From assembly GCF_001638985.1 (NCBI RefSeq), contig NW_017265157.1, positions 1-64,000 of the forward strand: a stretch of DNA of 64,000 nt, in the 5' to 3' direction. Source of the DNA: Phycomyces blakesleeanus NRRL 1555(-) (Eukaryota; Mucoromycota; Mucoromycetes; Mucorales; Phycomycetaceae). The translations under genes were made by a program, and so were the position numbers. Shown in pieces: positions 46,262-55,600 of this stretch. Numbering within the stretch: position 1 is the first letter of the stretch; the number at the start of each line of letters is the position of its first letter. The notes under the pieces were generated by a model. That model was not told the DNA's origin and made no database searches. It saw only the letters and a program-made list of their open reading frames with translations.

Positions 46262-46632
46262 CTTTTGCAGTGTGAGAGGATATCAAGAGCTTCATGAGTG
46301 GGCATAGAGGGTGGTAAGTAAAGGCATATAAGTCGAAGGGTGCCAATCTTGACAGTAAGAGCATAGTTGTTGGGCATAGGTATTTGTGTGACAGCATAAG
46401 AACATGAAGGAGAGACTAACAATAACACCCCCATTGATCCGTGGTAGTTGCCCACAACAGGAGATCTATAGAGATGATATTGAGACCATGAGGTTGGAAG
46501 ACAGGCTGGGGATAGAAGCCATGTTTCAGTGATAAACAGCATATGAAGAGATTGACAGTGGTTGAGCACGTCTTTGATTGCACGAGGTAGAAGTCCATTG
46601 GCATTCCATAATCCTATGGAAAGGTCATTCAT
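46262..46632 (-). pseudogene. ORF2 fragment (endonuclease N-terminus) of LINE-1
   Basis: It starts MNDLSIGLWNANGLLPRAIK, followed by MLFITETWLLSP, the first conserved blocks of an APE-type endonuclease. Alignment with the other copies ends at HEALDILS near 46262, before the GDFNA and SDH motifs. The start overlaps the ORF1 stop by 4 nt (ATGA, 46629-46632), as in the other copies. Confidence 0.82.
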
Positions 46633-47138
46633 TCTATTATAGCAGTGAGAGCATCAAGAGCACGTTTTTTGTTTGGAGTATCACCAAAGTTTTCAGCTAT
46701 AGGATGGGCAGAAATTTCCTTAATATCAATCCATCCTGATTGGATAAAGAAGTGTGCAACTGGGAGAACAAGGTGAGGACACAGAAACTTAAGGGCCTGA
46801 CTGCAGCAAGCATTTTGAAGAACTAAGGTCTGGGTTTCCAGACCAGAAAGAGACAGATTGGCAAACTTGGGATCAGCAACATTCTTGGGGTCAAGTGGAT
46901 CAAAGCTGTCAATAAGAGAGACCTTAGCACAAGCTATTTGGGACTTAAATTCCTCAAGATACTGGACATAGACAAGAACGCCAATCACCCCACGAGCAGG
47001 AAAGTTAATATCTAACAGGCGACCAGTGTCAACACCAAGAGTGCGGAGAGAGCAGCACACTTCACTGTGCATAATACAACGTGACCAAGAAATATAAACA
47101 TATTCAAAACCATCAGGACCAGTTTTGTCAGAGAACAT
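46629..47138 (-). pseudogene. ORF1 C-terminal fragment of LINE-1
   Basis: It retains the conserved ORF1 domain (GFEYVYISWSR, LRTLGVDTGRLLDINFPARG, FDPLDPKNVADPKF) and the C-terminus. The coiled-coil half is missing because the copy is 5'-truncated close upstream (about 47182). Confidence 0.8.
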
Positions 47139-47182
47139 TCTTTGAGAGGCAGCAACCTGGCAGGCAGAAGGAACTCCAGGTG

Positions 47183-47260
47183 GGGGATGTAGCTCAGGTT
47201 AAAGATTATTTTTATTAAAGGAGATAGTGCTGGCAATCTATAGATCATATAGCCTCCCAA
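47183..47260. repeat. Shared 3'-terminal block with tRNA-like start
   Basis: Read on plus, GGGGATGTAGCTCAGGTTAAAG begins the 3' terminus of every LINE copy (47183, 51997, 52306, 57118, 61874). The first 15 bases equal the usual 5' end of eukaryotic tRNA-Ala (acceptor strand plus A-box region), after which it departs from a tRNA. About 45-65 bases in is the 12-bp palindrome GATCTATAGATC (imperfect in LINE-2), a possible RNA hairpin for recognition of the 3' end. Confidence 0.75.
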
Positions 47261-47534
47261 GTAAACAAAGAAAAAGGTAAAAAAAAAAGTCCAAAAGGAT
47301 CACAAAAGACAAAAAAATGAATAGAAGAAGAGAAATAAACAATACTAAGCTAAAAGACTGAACCTGCTCTCTACTTTGCAGCTGTGTGAAAAGTTGTAAC
47401 AGTGAAAGGGAGGAGACAGAATTGCAGAACAAAGAACTTTTCAGACAGCAAAGGACAAAAGAGAAAGAAGAGAGATAAAGAGAGTAAAGAACAATGAAAA
47501 GTGGAGAGCTATGAAAGAAAAGAAAAATTCTAAA

Positions 47535-50500
47535 TTATATCCAAAGAGCACCATGTTCAGTCTCATGTGAATAGTCACCATCAGGATTACATATAACATC
47601 CATGTGCCAGAGAATAGTCATCAGTGGTATCCAGTATGCAGGTCGTGGTTCTTGAGATGACAAAGGCAAGGATGTGATGGCAAAATCAATTCTGTGTATC
47701 TGGTCATGGTCAGGTTGAGGCAACTGTTCAAATAGTGTTGCAGGAACAAGTGGGCAATTCAACAAATGGCGGCGTGAGGTGTGATCAGATCCACAAGGAC
47801 ATTCCTTTGGTTTGCCTGGCAACCATCCCATTCTCCAACGAATCAAACGGCCACGTTCCACACGTGAGGCTGGCAGAAACAAAATTGGATCAACTCCAAG
47901 AACTGGGCGGCATGCTTGAATGAGAACTTGTGTATTGGACTGGAGAAAGGTTGTAAATCCAGCTTCTCTAATGCTTTCAAAATGGTTTTTTACTGCACTA
48001 GGGCTTTGGAGTTTGAGTGTTGGAGGGAGATGTGACAGAAGGTTGGTTTTTCCCAGGGAGGCAAGTGAAGAATAGATGGTATGATGATGGTGTAAAAGAG
48101 ACAAAAGGCACTGGGCAGGCAGAAAGCGTGATCTGATACAAAATTTGGCTATAAGAACATCTGCACGAAACTTCATACTTGGCAGATTGCAGATGTGCTT
48201 CAACACAATTGTAGAGGACGTGGCATGCCCCCCAACAATCATGCGAAGACACTTATCTTGAATGGACTCCAGAACTTTAATATCTTGCTTCAGCAGAGTG
48301 GAAATAGCCAAACCATATTCAAACTTTGGGCGAACAAAAGTTTTATACAGTCGTGAACTGAGCAGCAGAGAAAAACCAGAACGACAAGCTCCAACAGAGT
48401 TTAGTGTTGCCATTGTAGCAAGTGTACCAGAACGTCTATGAGTGGCAATAGACTTGGAAGAAATACCCTTATTGGCAAAAGGAACACCCAGATAAATAAA
48501 CAGGTCAGTGGCAGGGAGAACTTGACCATATAAAAGAAGTGGAACTGGCGAGCTTGCACGTATTTTGGGATATATAACTTCACATTTGGTGGGGCTCCAT
48601 CGATATCCAAGAGTAAGAGAGTGGTCTGCAGCAAGGTCTAGCATGGCCTGAACGTCTGAAAGAGAACCAAAAATAGCTACATCGTCGGCAAAGAGCAGGG
48701 AATTGATGGGTGTTAAGAAATGAATATGTCCAAAGCCATCCACACCTGAAGGAGCAAGAAGAGCATTATACGCATCCAATGAGGTAGGAGAGGGTGATGG
48801 AACATGGGTTGTAGTTTGTGAGTGAGCAACTGTGTGGAGCAATGGGGGCAGGGAGTTGATATATATTGAATACAGATGTGGACTGAGGACAGAACCTTGG
48901 AGAACCCCAGTGGCAGGTGAGAATGAGTGTGAAGAAAAGTTATCCAGAAGGACAGAGATGGAGACATTGTCAAACATGTTAACTAAGAGGCCCAAAAGGG
49001 CTGGTGGAGTGCCACGTTGTTGTAAAGCATGCCAGATGATTCGTCGATCTACTGTATCATAGGCAGCCTTGATATCCAGAAATGCAACAACAGGGTAGTG
49101 CTTATGACGGTGATAATAGGCTTTCATCAGATCATGGAGACAGAGAGCTTGATTCAAAGCACCATGGCGAGGACGAAAACCACCTTGAGCCACATCCAAA
49201 GGAGAAGAGTACTTGTGCAACTGGGGGGCTATACACATCTCAAAAAGCTTACGCAGTACAGAAGTCAAGGAGATTGGCCGGTAGTTAGCTGGATCTGTTG
49301 GACTACCCTTCTTGAAGATGGGGAAAACTTGTGCTTGGCGCCAAAGACTTGGAACATACGACCATTGCCAGCAAACTGTAAATAACAAAGCAAGAATGGG
49401 TGAGACATGTGTTTTTACAGATTTTAGCATTTCAGCTCTGATATGGTCTGGTCCTGGTGCCTTGCGGTTAGGCATAAATTGCATGAATTCCTCTACAATT
49501 GGTGAGGTAAAGGGAGAGTCATCAGAGGCAAAAGGCACACTGTTATAAGTCGTTGTTGGTACTGGTGGTCGGGTTGCTGGAAGTATATGTCCACTATATA
49601 CTGTTGCCAAATAGTCACACATTGTTGCTGCTGCTACAGCTGGTCCATTATCATGCTGGAAAGTATGTTGTGGCTGTCTACGGCGTTTTAACTGCTTTAT
49701 CTTTGATGTTGCTTTGCTGAAGTCACGTTCCATAGACTGACAAAAGACATGCCAAGACTGACGTTTTGCTTGCTGAACCTGAGATCGGAATTCGGCCTGT
49801 GCATGCTTGTGTTTAGTCCACCAAACAACTTTGTCAATACCTATTGCTAGGCGCCATTTTTTGTAACATTGGTTACGACGATCTGCTGCTGTTTGCAAAG
49901 CTACATTCCAGAAGGATTTCCAATGATTTGGGCGAGACGGTCGATGTCCAATTGAGCTATTTAATGAGTCATAAATGAGTGAATTGAACTCATCAGTGAT
50001 AGCATCAATGTTGGGTCTAGTGAGTGGTGGATTCTGTACAATGTCTTGCAAGGTAGAAAGTAGGGAGGTCGAGTTTTGATTGAAGGTATGAGCATAAAGA
50101 GCATGGACATCAGGTTCATTGAGGCGTGAGAGGTTCCATGTCTTGCATAATGGTGGTGGCATATTGGTAGAGTACTGTAGGTCATAGGTAAAGGAAAGTG
50201 ATAAAAGGCGATGATCTGATCCAAGGGACAAGTCAGTAGCAATATGAAGAGAAGGATGTATGAGTGTCATATTAGTTATAAAGAGGTCAATAATACTGCT
50301 GATTTCATAGTTGTTTTGGAAAGAAATATATGTTGGTATGCACGGTGCAAGATCTGTATTTACAACTGATAGAGATCTCTCTTCTATCCAAGAACATAGT
50401 GCCAGTCCACGAGAATTTGATGCATAGTCACCAGTAACAGAGCCAAGTCTTGCATTGAAGTCACCACAAAGAATGGTATCATATGTTAAAGGAATGGAAG

Positions 50501-50858
50501 AGAGTACATGTAGGACATCATGAGTGTGCATATTTGGTGGAAGATATAAGCATACAATTCTGAGTGAGCCAATTTTGACAGCCATAGCATATTTGGAGGG
50601 CATAGGTATTTGAGTGACAGCATAAGGACAGTGAGGTGAGATGAGAACAGAAACACCCATAGAGCCCCTATAGGTGCCAGCTACAGGAGAACCATATAAG
50701 TGAATTTGTGACCATGATGTGGGAAGACGTGAGGGGGAGAGGAGCCATGTTTCTGTAATGAAGAGCATATGTAAGGACTGACAGTGTTGAAGGGTATCTT
50801 GAATGGCTCTGGGTTGCAGGCCATTGACATTCCATAATCCGATATTGAGATTACTCAT
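47535..50858 (-). CDS. LINE-2 ORF2: endonuclease-reverse transcriptase
   Basis: This 1107-residue protein would nick target DNA and reverse-transcribe the element RNA there. The APE/EEP endonuclease has LNIGLWNVNG (N10), TETW (E36), GDFNAR (D133, N135) and SDHRLL (S214, D215, H216). A linker holds basic KQLKRRRQ. Reverse transcriptase follows with NRKAPGPDHI (464-473), YRPIS (526-530), FLDIKAAYD (first Asp at 595), GVLQGSVLSP (651-660) and FADD (723-726). A C-terminal cluster C1020-x-C1022...H1026...H1031...C1035 may bind nucleic acid. No RNase H domain is seen. The start codon overlaps the ORF1 stop (ATGA, 50855-50858). Confidence 0.95.
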   Translation of the reverse strand: MSNLNIGLWNVNGLQPRAIQDTLQHCQSLHMLFITETWLLSPSRLPTSWSQIHLYGSPVAGTYRGSMGVSVLISPHCPYAVTQIPMPSKYAMAVKIGSLRIVCLYLPPNMHTHDVLHVLSSIPLTYDTILCGDFNARLGSVTGDYASNSRGLALCSWIEERSLSVVNTDLAPCIPTYISFQNNYEISSIIDLFITNMTLIHPSLHIATDLSLGSDHRLLSLSFTYDLQYSTNMPPPLCKTWNLSRLNEPDVHALYAHTFNQNSTSLLSTLQDIVQNPPLTRPNIDAITDEFNSLIYDSLNSSIGHRPSRPNHWKSFWNVALQTAADRRNQCYKKWRLAIGIDKVVWWTKHKHAQAEFRSQVQQAKRQSWHVFCQSMERDFSKATSKIKQLKRRRQPQHTFQHDNGPAVAAATMCDYLATVYSGHILPATRPPVPTTTYNSVPFASDDSPFTSPIVEEFMQFMPNRKAPGPDHIRAEMLKSVKTHVSPILALLFTVCWQWSYVPSLWRQAQVFPIFKKGSPTDPANYRPISLTSVLRKLFEMCIAPQLHKYSSPLDVAQGGFRPRHGALNQALCLHDLMKAYYHRHKHYPVVAFLDIKAAYDTVDRRIIWHALQQRGTPPALLGLLVNMFDNVSISVLLDNFSSHSFSPATGVLQGSVLSPHLYSIYINSLPPLLHTVAHSQTTTHVPSPSPTSLDAYNALLAPSGVDGFGHIHFLTPINSLLFADDVAIFGSLSDVQAMLDLAADHSLTLGYRWSPTKCEVIYPKIRASSPVPLLLYGQVLPATDLFIYLGVPFANKGISSKSIATHRRSGTLATMATLNSVGACRSGFSLLLSSRLYKTFVRPKFEYGLAISTLLKQDIKVLESIQDKCLRMIVGGHATSSTIVLKHICNLPSMKFRADVLIAKFCIRSRFLPAQCLLSLLHHHHTIYSSLASLGKTNLLSHLPPTLKLQSPSAVKNHFESIREAGFTTFLQSNTQVLIQACRPVLGVDPILFLPASRVERGRLIRWRMGWLPGKPKECPCGSDHTSRRHLLNCPLVPATLFEQLPQPDHDQIHRIDFAITSLPLSSQEPRPAYWIPLMTILWHMDVICNPDGDYSHETEHGALWI

Positions 50859-51970
50859 TCAGACATAGTGACTGATGAGCTGCGCTGACGTTTGAACAAA
50901 GACCCACCAGCAGCATTGGTAAGAGTAGTACGTGTTGGTATTTCATCTTCACTGATCCACCCTTCCTCACAAAAGAAGTGACCAACTGGGATAGCAACGT
51001 GTGGGCGCAAGAACTGTAGGGCTTGAAGACATCTATCATGGTGAAGCATGGCAGCAGTGTTGGCAAGTTCATGAGTGGACAGAGATGCATACTTGGGATC
51101 AGCAACATTATCAGGGTCAAGTGGATCAAATGCGTCCAAAATCTCAACAGAAGCAGTTGTCAATTTGGCCTTAAATGTATCAGCATACTGGACATGAACA
51201 AGGATGCCAATGACACCTCTGGCTGGGAAGTTAATGTCCAAAAGTCGAGAAGAATCCACACCAAGAGTGCGGAGAGAGGAACAGACTTCTTTGTGCTTAA
51301 GGCGTCTTGATCTTGGAATATAAACATATTCATAACCTGAAGGACCAGAGGGAAGAGCAAACATACGAACAGAAGCTGCAATACGGCGAGCAGAGGGAAC
51401 AGTAGACATTTTTGGGGCAGTTACAGGAAGAGAAACACTGGCTTTACTAGCCCAAGTGGAGGCTTCCAGACCTGGTTCTTTGTTTTTGTCAGGAGCACCT
51501 ACTGCGCCGGCTGGGTTCGAAAGTGAAATTTCTGAAAAGTTTTTTTCAGGTGCATTCTGAGATCCTAATTGCTTCTGCAGATTAGCAATTGTTGTTCTAG
51601 CATGGTCTAATTCAGTAGTTAGTCTTGCATTCTCTGCTGCAAGTCGCTCCAACTGGTCGGTTCTGTTTTGCACATTCATGATTTGTGCCTGCAATGTTGT
51701 CAGGAATGAGGTAAGCTCGGTTGGCAATCCCTGCATGTTGCCGATTTGCAAATTGGCCATTGGGATTGAGAATGCAGATGGCGTGATGTTGTCTGATTGA
51801 GCTGAAATTTTTTTTGCTGACAGCTGGGATACCAAGGACAAGGACTGCACTACTTTTGGCAATGGGAGGTACGTTTTTCGTGATGGATGGATCGTTTTGC
51901 GTAAAGATATTGATGGATGGATACACTTTATATGTGGATTCGTCAAAAATAAAATTTTGGAACCAGGCAA
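50855..51970 (-). CDS. LINE-2 ORF1 protein
   Basis: The 371-residue frame starts only about 27 nt from the element's 5' end. An internal ATG at 51760 (MANLQIGNMQGLP) is an alternative start, though part of the extension (SAKKISAQSDN) is also present in LINE-4. Residues about 85-140 form a coiled coil (LERLAAENARLTTEL). The C-terminal half has a conserved domain with YVYIPRSRRLKHKEV, LGVDSSRLLDINFPARG and FDPLDPDNVADPKY, possibly RRM-like. It is expected to be the RNA-binding partner of ORF2. No CCHC knuckle is present. Confidence 0.9.
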   Translation of the reverse strand: MPGSKILFLTNPHIKCIHPSISLRKTIHPSRKTYLPLPKVVQSLSLVSQLSAKKISAQSDNITPSAFSIPMANLQIGNMQGLPTELTSFLTTLQAQIMNVQNRTDQLERLAAENARLTTELDHARTTIANLQKQLGSQNAPEKNFSEISLSNPAGAVGAPDKNKEPGLEASTWASKASVSLPVTAPKMSTVPSARRIAASVRMFALPSGPSGYEYVYIPRSRRLKHKEVCSSLRTLGVDSSRLLDINFPARGVIGILVHVQYADTFKAKLTTASVEILDAFDPLDPDNVADPKYASLSTHELANTAAMLHHDRCLQALQFLRPHVAIPVGHFFCEEGWISEDEIPTRTTLTNAAGGSLFKRQRSSSVTMSE

Positions 51971-51996
51971 ATAAAATGCTTAAGCGAAAGAGCAGT

Positions 51997-52305
51997 GGGG
52001 ATGTAGCTCAGGTTAAAGATTATATTTTATTAAAGGAGATATTGCTGGCGATCTATAGATCATATAGCCTCCAAAGTACAAAAAGAAGATATAAAAAAGT
52101 CCTAAGGGATCACAAAAGACAAAAAAAGAGAGAGGAAAGAGAAGATCAAATCATACTAGCTTCAATGGCTGAATCTGCTCTCCACTTTGCAGCTGTGAAA
52201 ATAGTTGTAACAGTGAAAGGGAGGAGACAGAATTGCAGAACAAAGAACTTTTCAGACAGCAAAGAACAAAAGAGAAAGAAGAGAGATAAAGGGAGTAAAG
52301 AACAA
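51997..52305 (-). mobile_element. Severely 5'-truncated LINE copy (3' UTR only)
   Basis: This 309-bp block equals the 3' UTR of LINE-3 (52306-52614) nearly base for base. It is wedged between the 5' end of LINE-2 and the 3' end of LINE-3. It begins and is followed by GGGGATGTAGCTCAGG. It is best read as an independent insertion at the same target whose cDNA stopped early, which makes the shared junction independent of full-length copies. Confidence 0.85.
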
Positions 52306-52655
52306 GGGGATGTAGCTCAGGTTAAAGATTATATTTTATTAAAGGAGATATTGCTGGCGATCTATAGATCATATAGCCTCCAAAGTACAAAAAGAAGATA
52401 TAAAAAAGTCCCAAGGGATCACAAAAGACAAAAAAAAGAGAGGGGAAAGAGAAGATCAAATCATACTAGCTTCAATGGCTGAACCTGCTCTCCACTTTGC
52501 AGCTGTGAAAATAGTTGTAACAGTGAAAGGGAGGAGACAGAATTGCAGAACAAAGAACTTTTCAGACAGCAAAGGACAAAAGAGAAAGAAGAGAGATAAA
52601 GGGAGTAAAGAACAATGAAAAGTGAAGAGCTATGAAAGAAAAGAAAAGGTCTAAA

Positions 52656-55600
52656 TTATATCCAAAGAGCACCATGTTCAGTCTCATGTGAATAGTCACC
52701 ATCAGGATTACATATAACATCTATGTGCCAGAGAATAGTCAGCAGTGGTATCCAGTAAGCAGGTCGCGGTTCTTGAGATGACAAAGGCAAGGATGTGATG
52801 GCAAAATCAATTCTGTGTATCTGGTCATAGTCAGATTGAGGCAACTGTTCAAATAGTGCCACAGGAACAAGTGGGCAATCCAACAAATGGCGGCGTGAGG
52901 TGTGATCAGATCCACAAGGACATTCCTTTGGTTTGCCTGGCAACCATCCCATTCTCCAACGAATCAAACGGCCACGTTCCACACGTGAGGCTGGCAGAAA
53001 CAAAATTGGATCAACTCCAAGAACTGGGCGGCATGCTTGAATGAGAACTTGTGTATTGGACTGGAGAAAGGTTGTAAATCCAGCTTCTCTAATGCTTTCA
53101 AAATGGTTTTTTACTGCACTAGGGCTTTGGAGTTTGAGTGTTGGAGGGAGATGTGACAGAAGGTTGGTTTTTCCCAGGGAGGCAAGTGAAGAATAGATGG
53201 TATGATGATGGTGTAAAAGAGACAAAAGGCACTGGGCAGGCAGAAAGCGTGATCTGATACAAAATTTGGCTATAAGAACATCTGCACGAAACTTCATACT
53301 TGGCAGATTGCAGATGTGCTTCAACACAATTGTAGAGGACGTGGCATGCCCCCCAACAATCATGCGAAGACACTTATCTTGAATGGACTCCAGAACTTTA
53401 ATATCTTGCTTCAGCAGAGTGGAAATAGCCAAACCATATTCAAACTTTGGGCGAACAAAAGTTTTATACAGTCGTGAACTGAGCAGCAGAGAAAAACCAG
53501 AACGACAAGCACCAACAGAGTTTAGGGTTGCCATTGTAGCAAGTGTACCAGAACGTCTATGAGTGGCAATGGACTTGGAAGAAATACCCTTATTGGCAAA
53601 AGGAACACCCAGATAAATAAACAGGTCAGTGGCAGGGAGAACTTGACCATATAAAAGAAGTGGAACTGGCGAGCTTGCACGTGTTTTGGGATATATAACT
53701 TCACATTTGGTGGGGCTCCATCGATATCCAAGAGTAAGAGAGTGGTCTGCAGCAAGGTCTAGCATGGCCTGAACATCTGAAAGAGAACCAAAAATAGCTA
53801 CATCGTCGGCAAAGAGCAGGGAATTGATGGGTGTTAAGAAATGAATATGTCCAAAGCCATCCACACCTGAAGGAGCAAGAAGAGCATTATACGCATCCAA
53901 TGAGGTAGGAGAGGGTGATGGAACATGGGTTGTAGTTTGTGAGTGAGCAACTGTGCGGAGCAATGGGGGCAGGGAGTTGATATATATTGAATACAGATGT
54001 GGACTGAGGACAGAACCTTGGAGAACCCCAGTGGCAGGTGAGAATGAGTGTGAAGAAAGGTTATCCAGAAGGACAGAGATGGAGACATTGTCAAACATGT
54101 TAACTAAGAGGCCCAAAAGGGCTGGTGGAGTGCCACGTTGTTGTAAAGCATGCCAGATGATTCGTCGATCTACTGTATCATAGGCAGCCTTGATATCCAG
54201 AAATGCAACAACAGGGTAGTGCTTATGACGGTGATAATAGGCTTTCATCAGATCATGGAGACAGAGAGCTTGATCCAAAGCACCACGGCGAGGACGAAAA
54301 CCACCTTGAGCCACATCCAAAGGAGGAGAGTACTTGTGCAACTGGGGGGCTATACACATCTCAAAAAGCTTACGCAGTACAGAAGTCAAGGAGATTGGCC
54401 GGTAGTTAGCTGGATCTGTTGGACTACCCTTCTTGAAGATGGGGAAAACTTGTGCTTGGCGCCAAAGACTTGGAACATACGACCATTGCCAGCAAACTGT
54501 AAATAACAAAGCAAGAATGGGTGAGACATGTGTTTTTACAGATTTTAGCATTTCAGCTCTGATATGGTCTGGTCCTGGTGCCTTGCGGTTAGGCATAAAT
54601 TGCATGAATTCCTCTACAATTGGTGAGGTAAAGGGAGAGTCATCAGAGGCAAAAGGCACACTGTTATAAGTCGTTGTTGGTACTGGTGGTCGGGTTGCTG
54701 GAAGTATATGTCCACTATATACTGTTGCCAAATAGTCACACATTGTTGCTGCTGCTACAGCTGGTCCATTATCATGCTGGAAAGTATGTTGTGGCTGTCT
54801 ACGGCGTTTTAACTGCTTTATCTTTGATGTTGCTTTGCTGAAGTCACGTTCCATAGACTGACAAAAGACATGCCAAGACTGACGTTTTGCTTGCTGAACC
54901 TGAGATCGGAATTCGGCCTGTGCATGCTTGTGTTTAGTCCACCAAACAACTTTGTCAATACCTATTGCTAGGCGCCATTTTTTGTAACATTGGTTACGAC
55001 GATCTGCTGCTGTTTGCAAAGCTACATTCCAGAAGGATTTCCAATGATTTGGGCGAGACGGTCGATGTCCAATTGAGCTATTTAATGAGTCATAAATGAG
55101 TGAATTGAACTCATCAGTGATAGCATCAATGTTGGGTCTAGTGAGTGGTGGATTCTGTACAATGTCTTGCAAGGTAGAAAGTAGGGAGGTCGAGTTTTGA
55201 TTGAAGGTATGAGCATAAAGAGCATGGACATCAGGTTCATTGAGGCGTGAGAGGTTCCATGTCTTGCATAATGGTGGTGGCATATTGGTAGAGTGCTGTA
55301 GGTCATAGGTAAAGGAAAGTGATAAAAGGCGATGATCTGATCCAAGGGACAAGTCAGTAGCAATATGAAGAGAAGGGTGTATGAGTGTCATATTAGTTAT
55401 AAAGAGGTCAATAATACTGCTGATTTCATAGTTGTTTTGGAAAGAAATATATGTTGGTATGCACGGTGCAAGATCTGTATTTACAACTGATAGAGATCTC
55501 TCTTCTATCCAAGAACATAGTGCCAGTCCACGAGAATTTGATGCATAGTCACCAGTAACAGAGCCAAGTCTTGCATTGAAGTCTCCACAAAGAATGGTAT

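Larger units (their letters stand above)
46262..47182 (-). mobile_element. LINE-1: fragment of a non-LTR retrotransposon, both ends lost
   Basis: It contains the last two thirds of ORF1 and the first 120 or so codons of ORF2 of a third lineage, related to but distinct from LINE-2 to LINE-5. Its 5' side is cut within ORF1 and abuts GGGGGATGTAGCTCAGG, the tail of LINE-2. Its 3' side stops abruptly inside the ORF2 endonuclease near 46262, which reverse-transcription truncation does not explain, so a later deletion is likely. Confidence 0.8.
47183..51996 (-). mobile_element. LINE-2: full-length non-LTR retrotransposon (family A)
   Basis: The 4814-bp element has two long open ORFs and no LTRs. 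Its 5' end (minus strand) reads ACTGCTCTTTCGCTTAAGC at 51996. Its 3' end has an AATAAA near 47215, then CCTGAGCTACATCCCCC, with no poly(A) tail. The distal part of its 3' UTR (47183-47400) matches LINE-4 rather than the other family-A copies. Both ORFs appear intact. Confidence 0.93.

Noticed and set aside
47183..47205. GGGGATGTAGCTCAGG as a real tRNA-Ala gene
   Set aside because: Only the acceptor strand and the start of the D arm match. No anticodon arm, T arm or closing acceptor strand follows in any of the five copies.
47535..50858. RNase H domain in LINE ORF2
   Set aside because: No DxS/E/D/D-type RNase H pattern is visible between the reverse transcriptase and the CCHHC cluster or after it.
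51814..52482. 222-codon plus-strand open frame across the LINE-2 / LINE-3 junction
   Set aside because: It runs antisense through ORF1 and two copies of the 3' UTR. It contains the same peptide twice because the UTR is duplicated, so it is a by-product of the repeat.
48832..54669. Several 60-120-codon frames antisense to the LINE ORF2 genes
   Set aside because: They recur at the same place in each copy only because the ORF2 sequence is conserved. They have no independent start context or conserved protein features.
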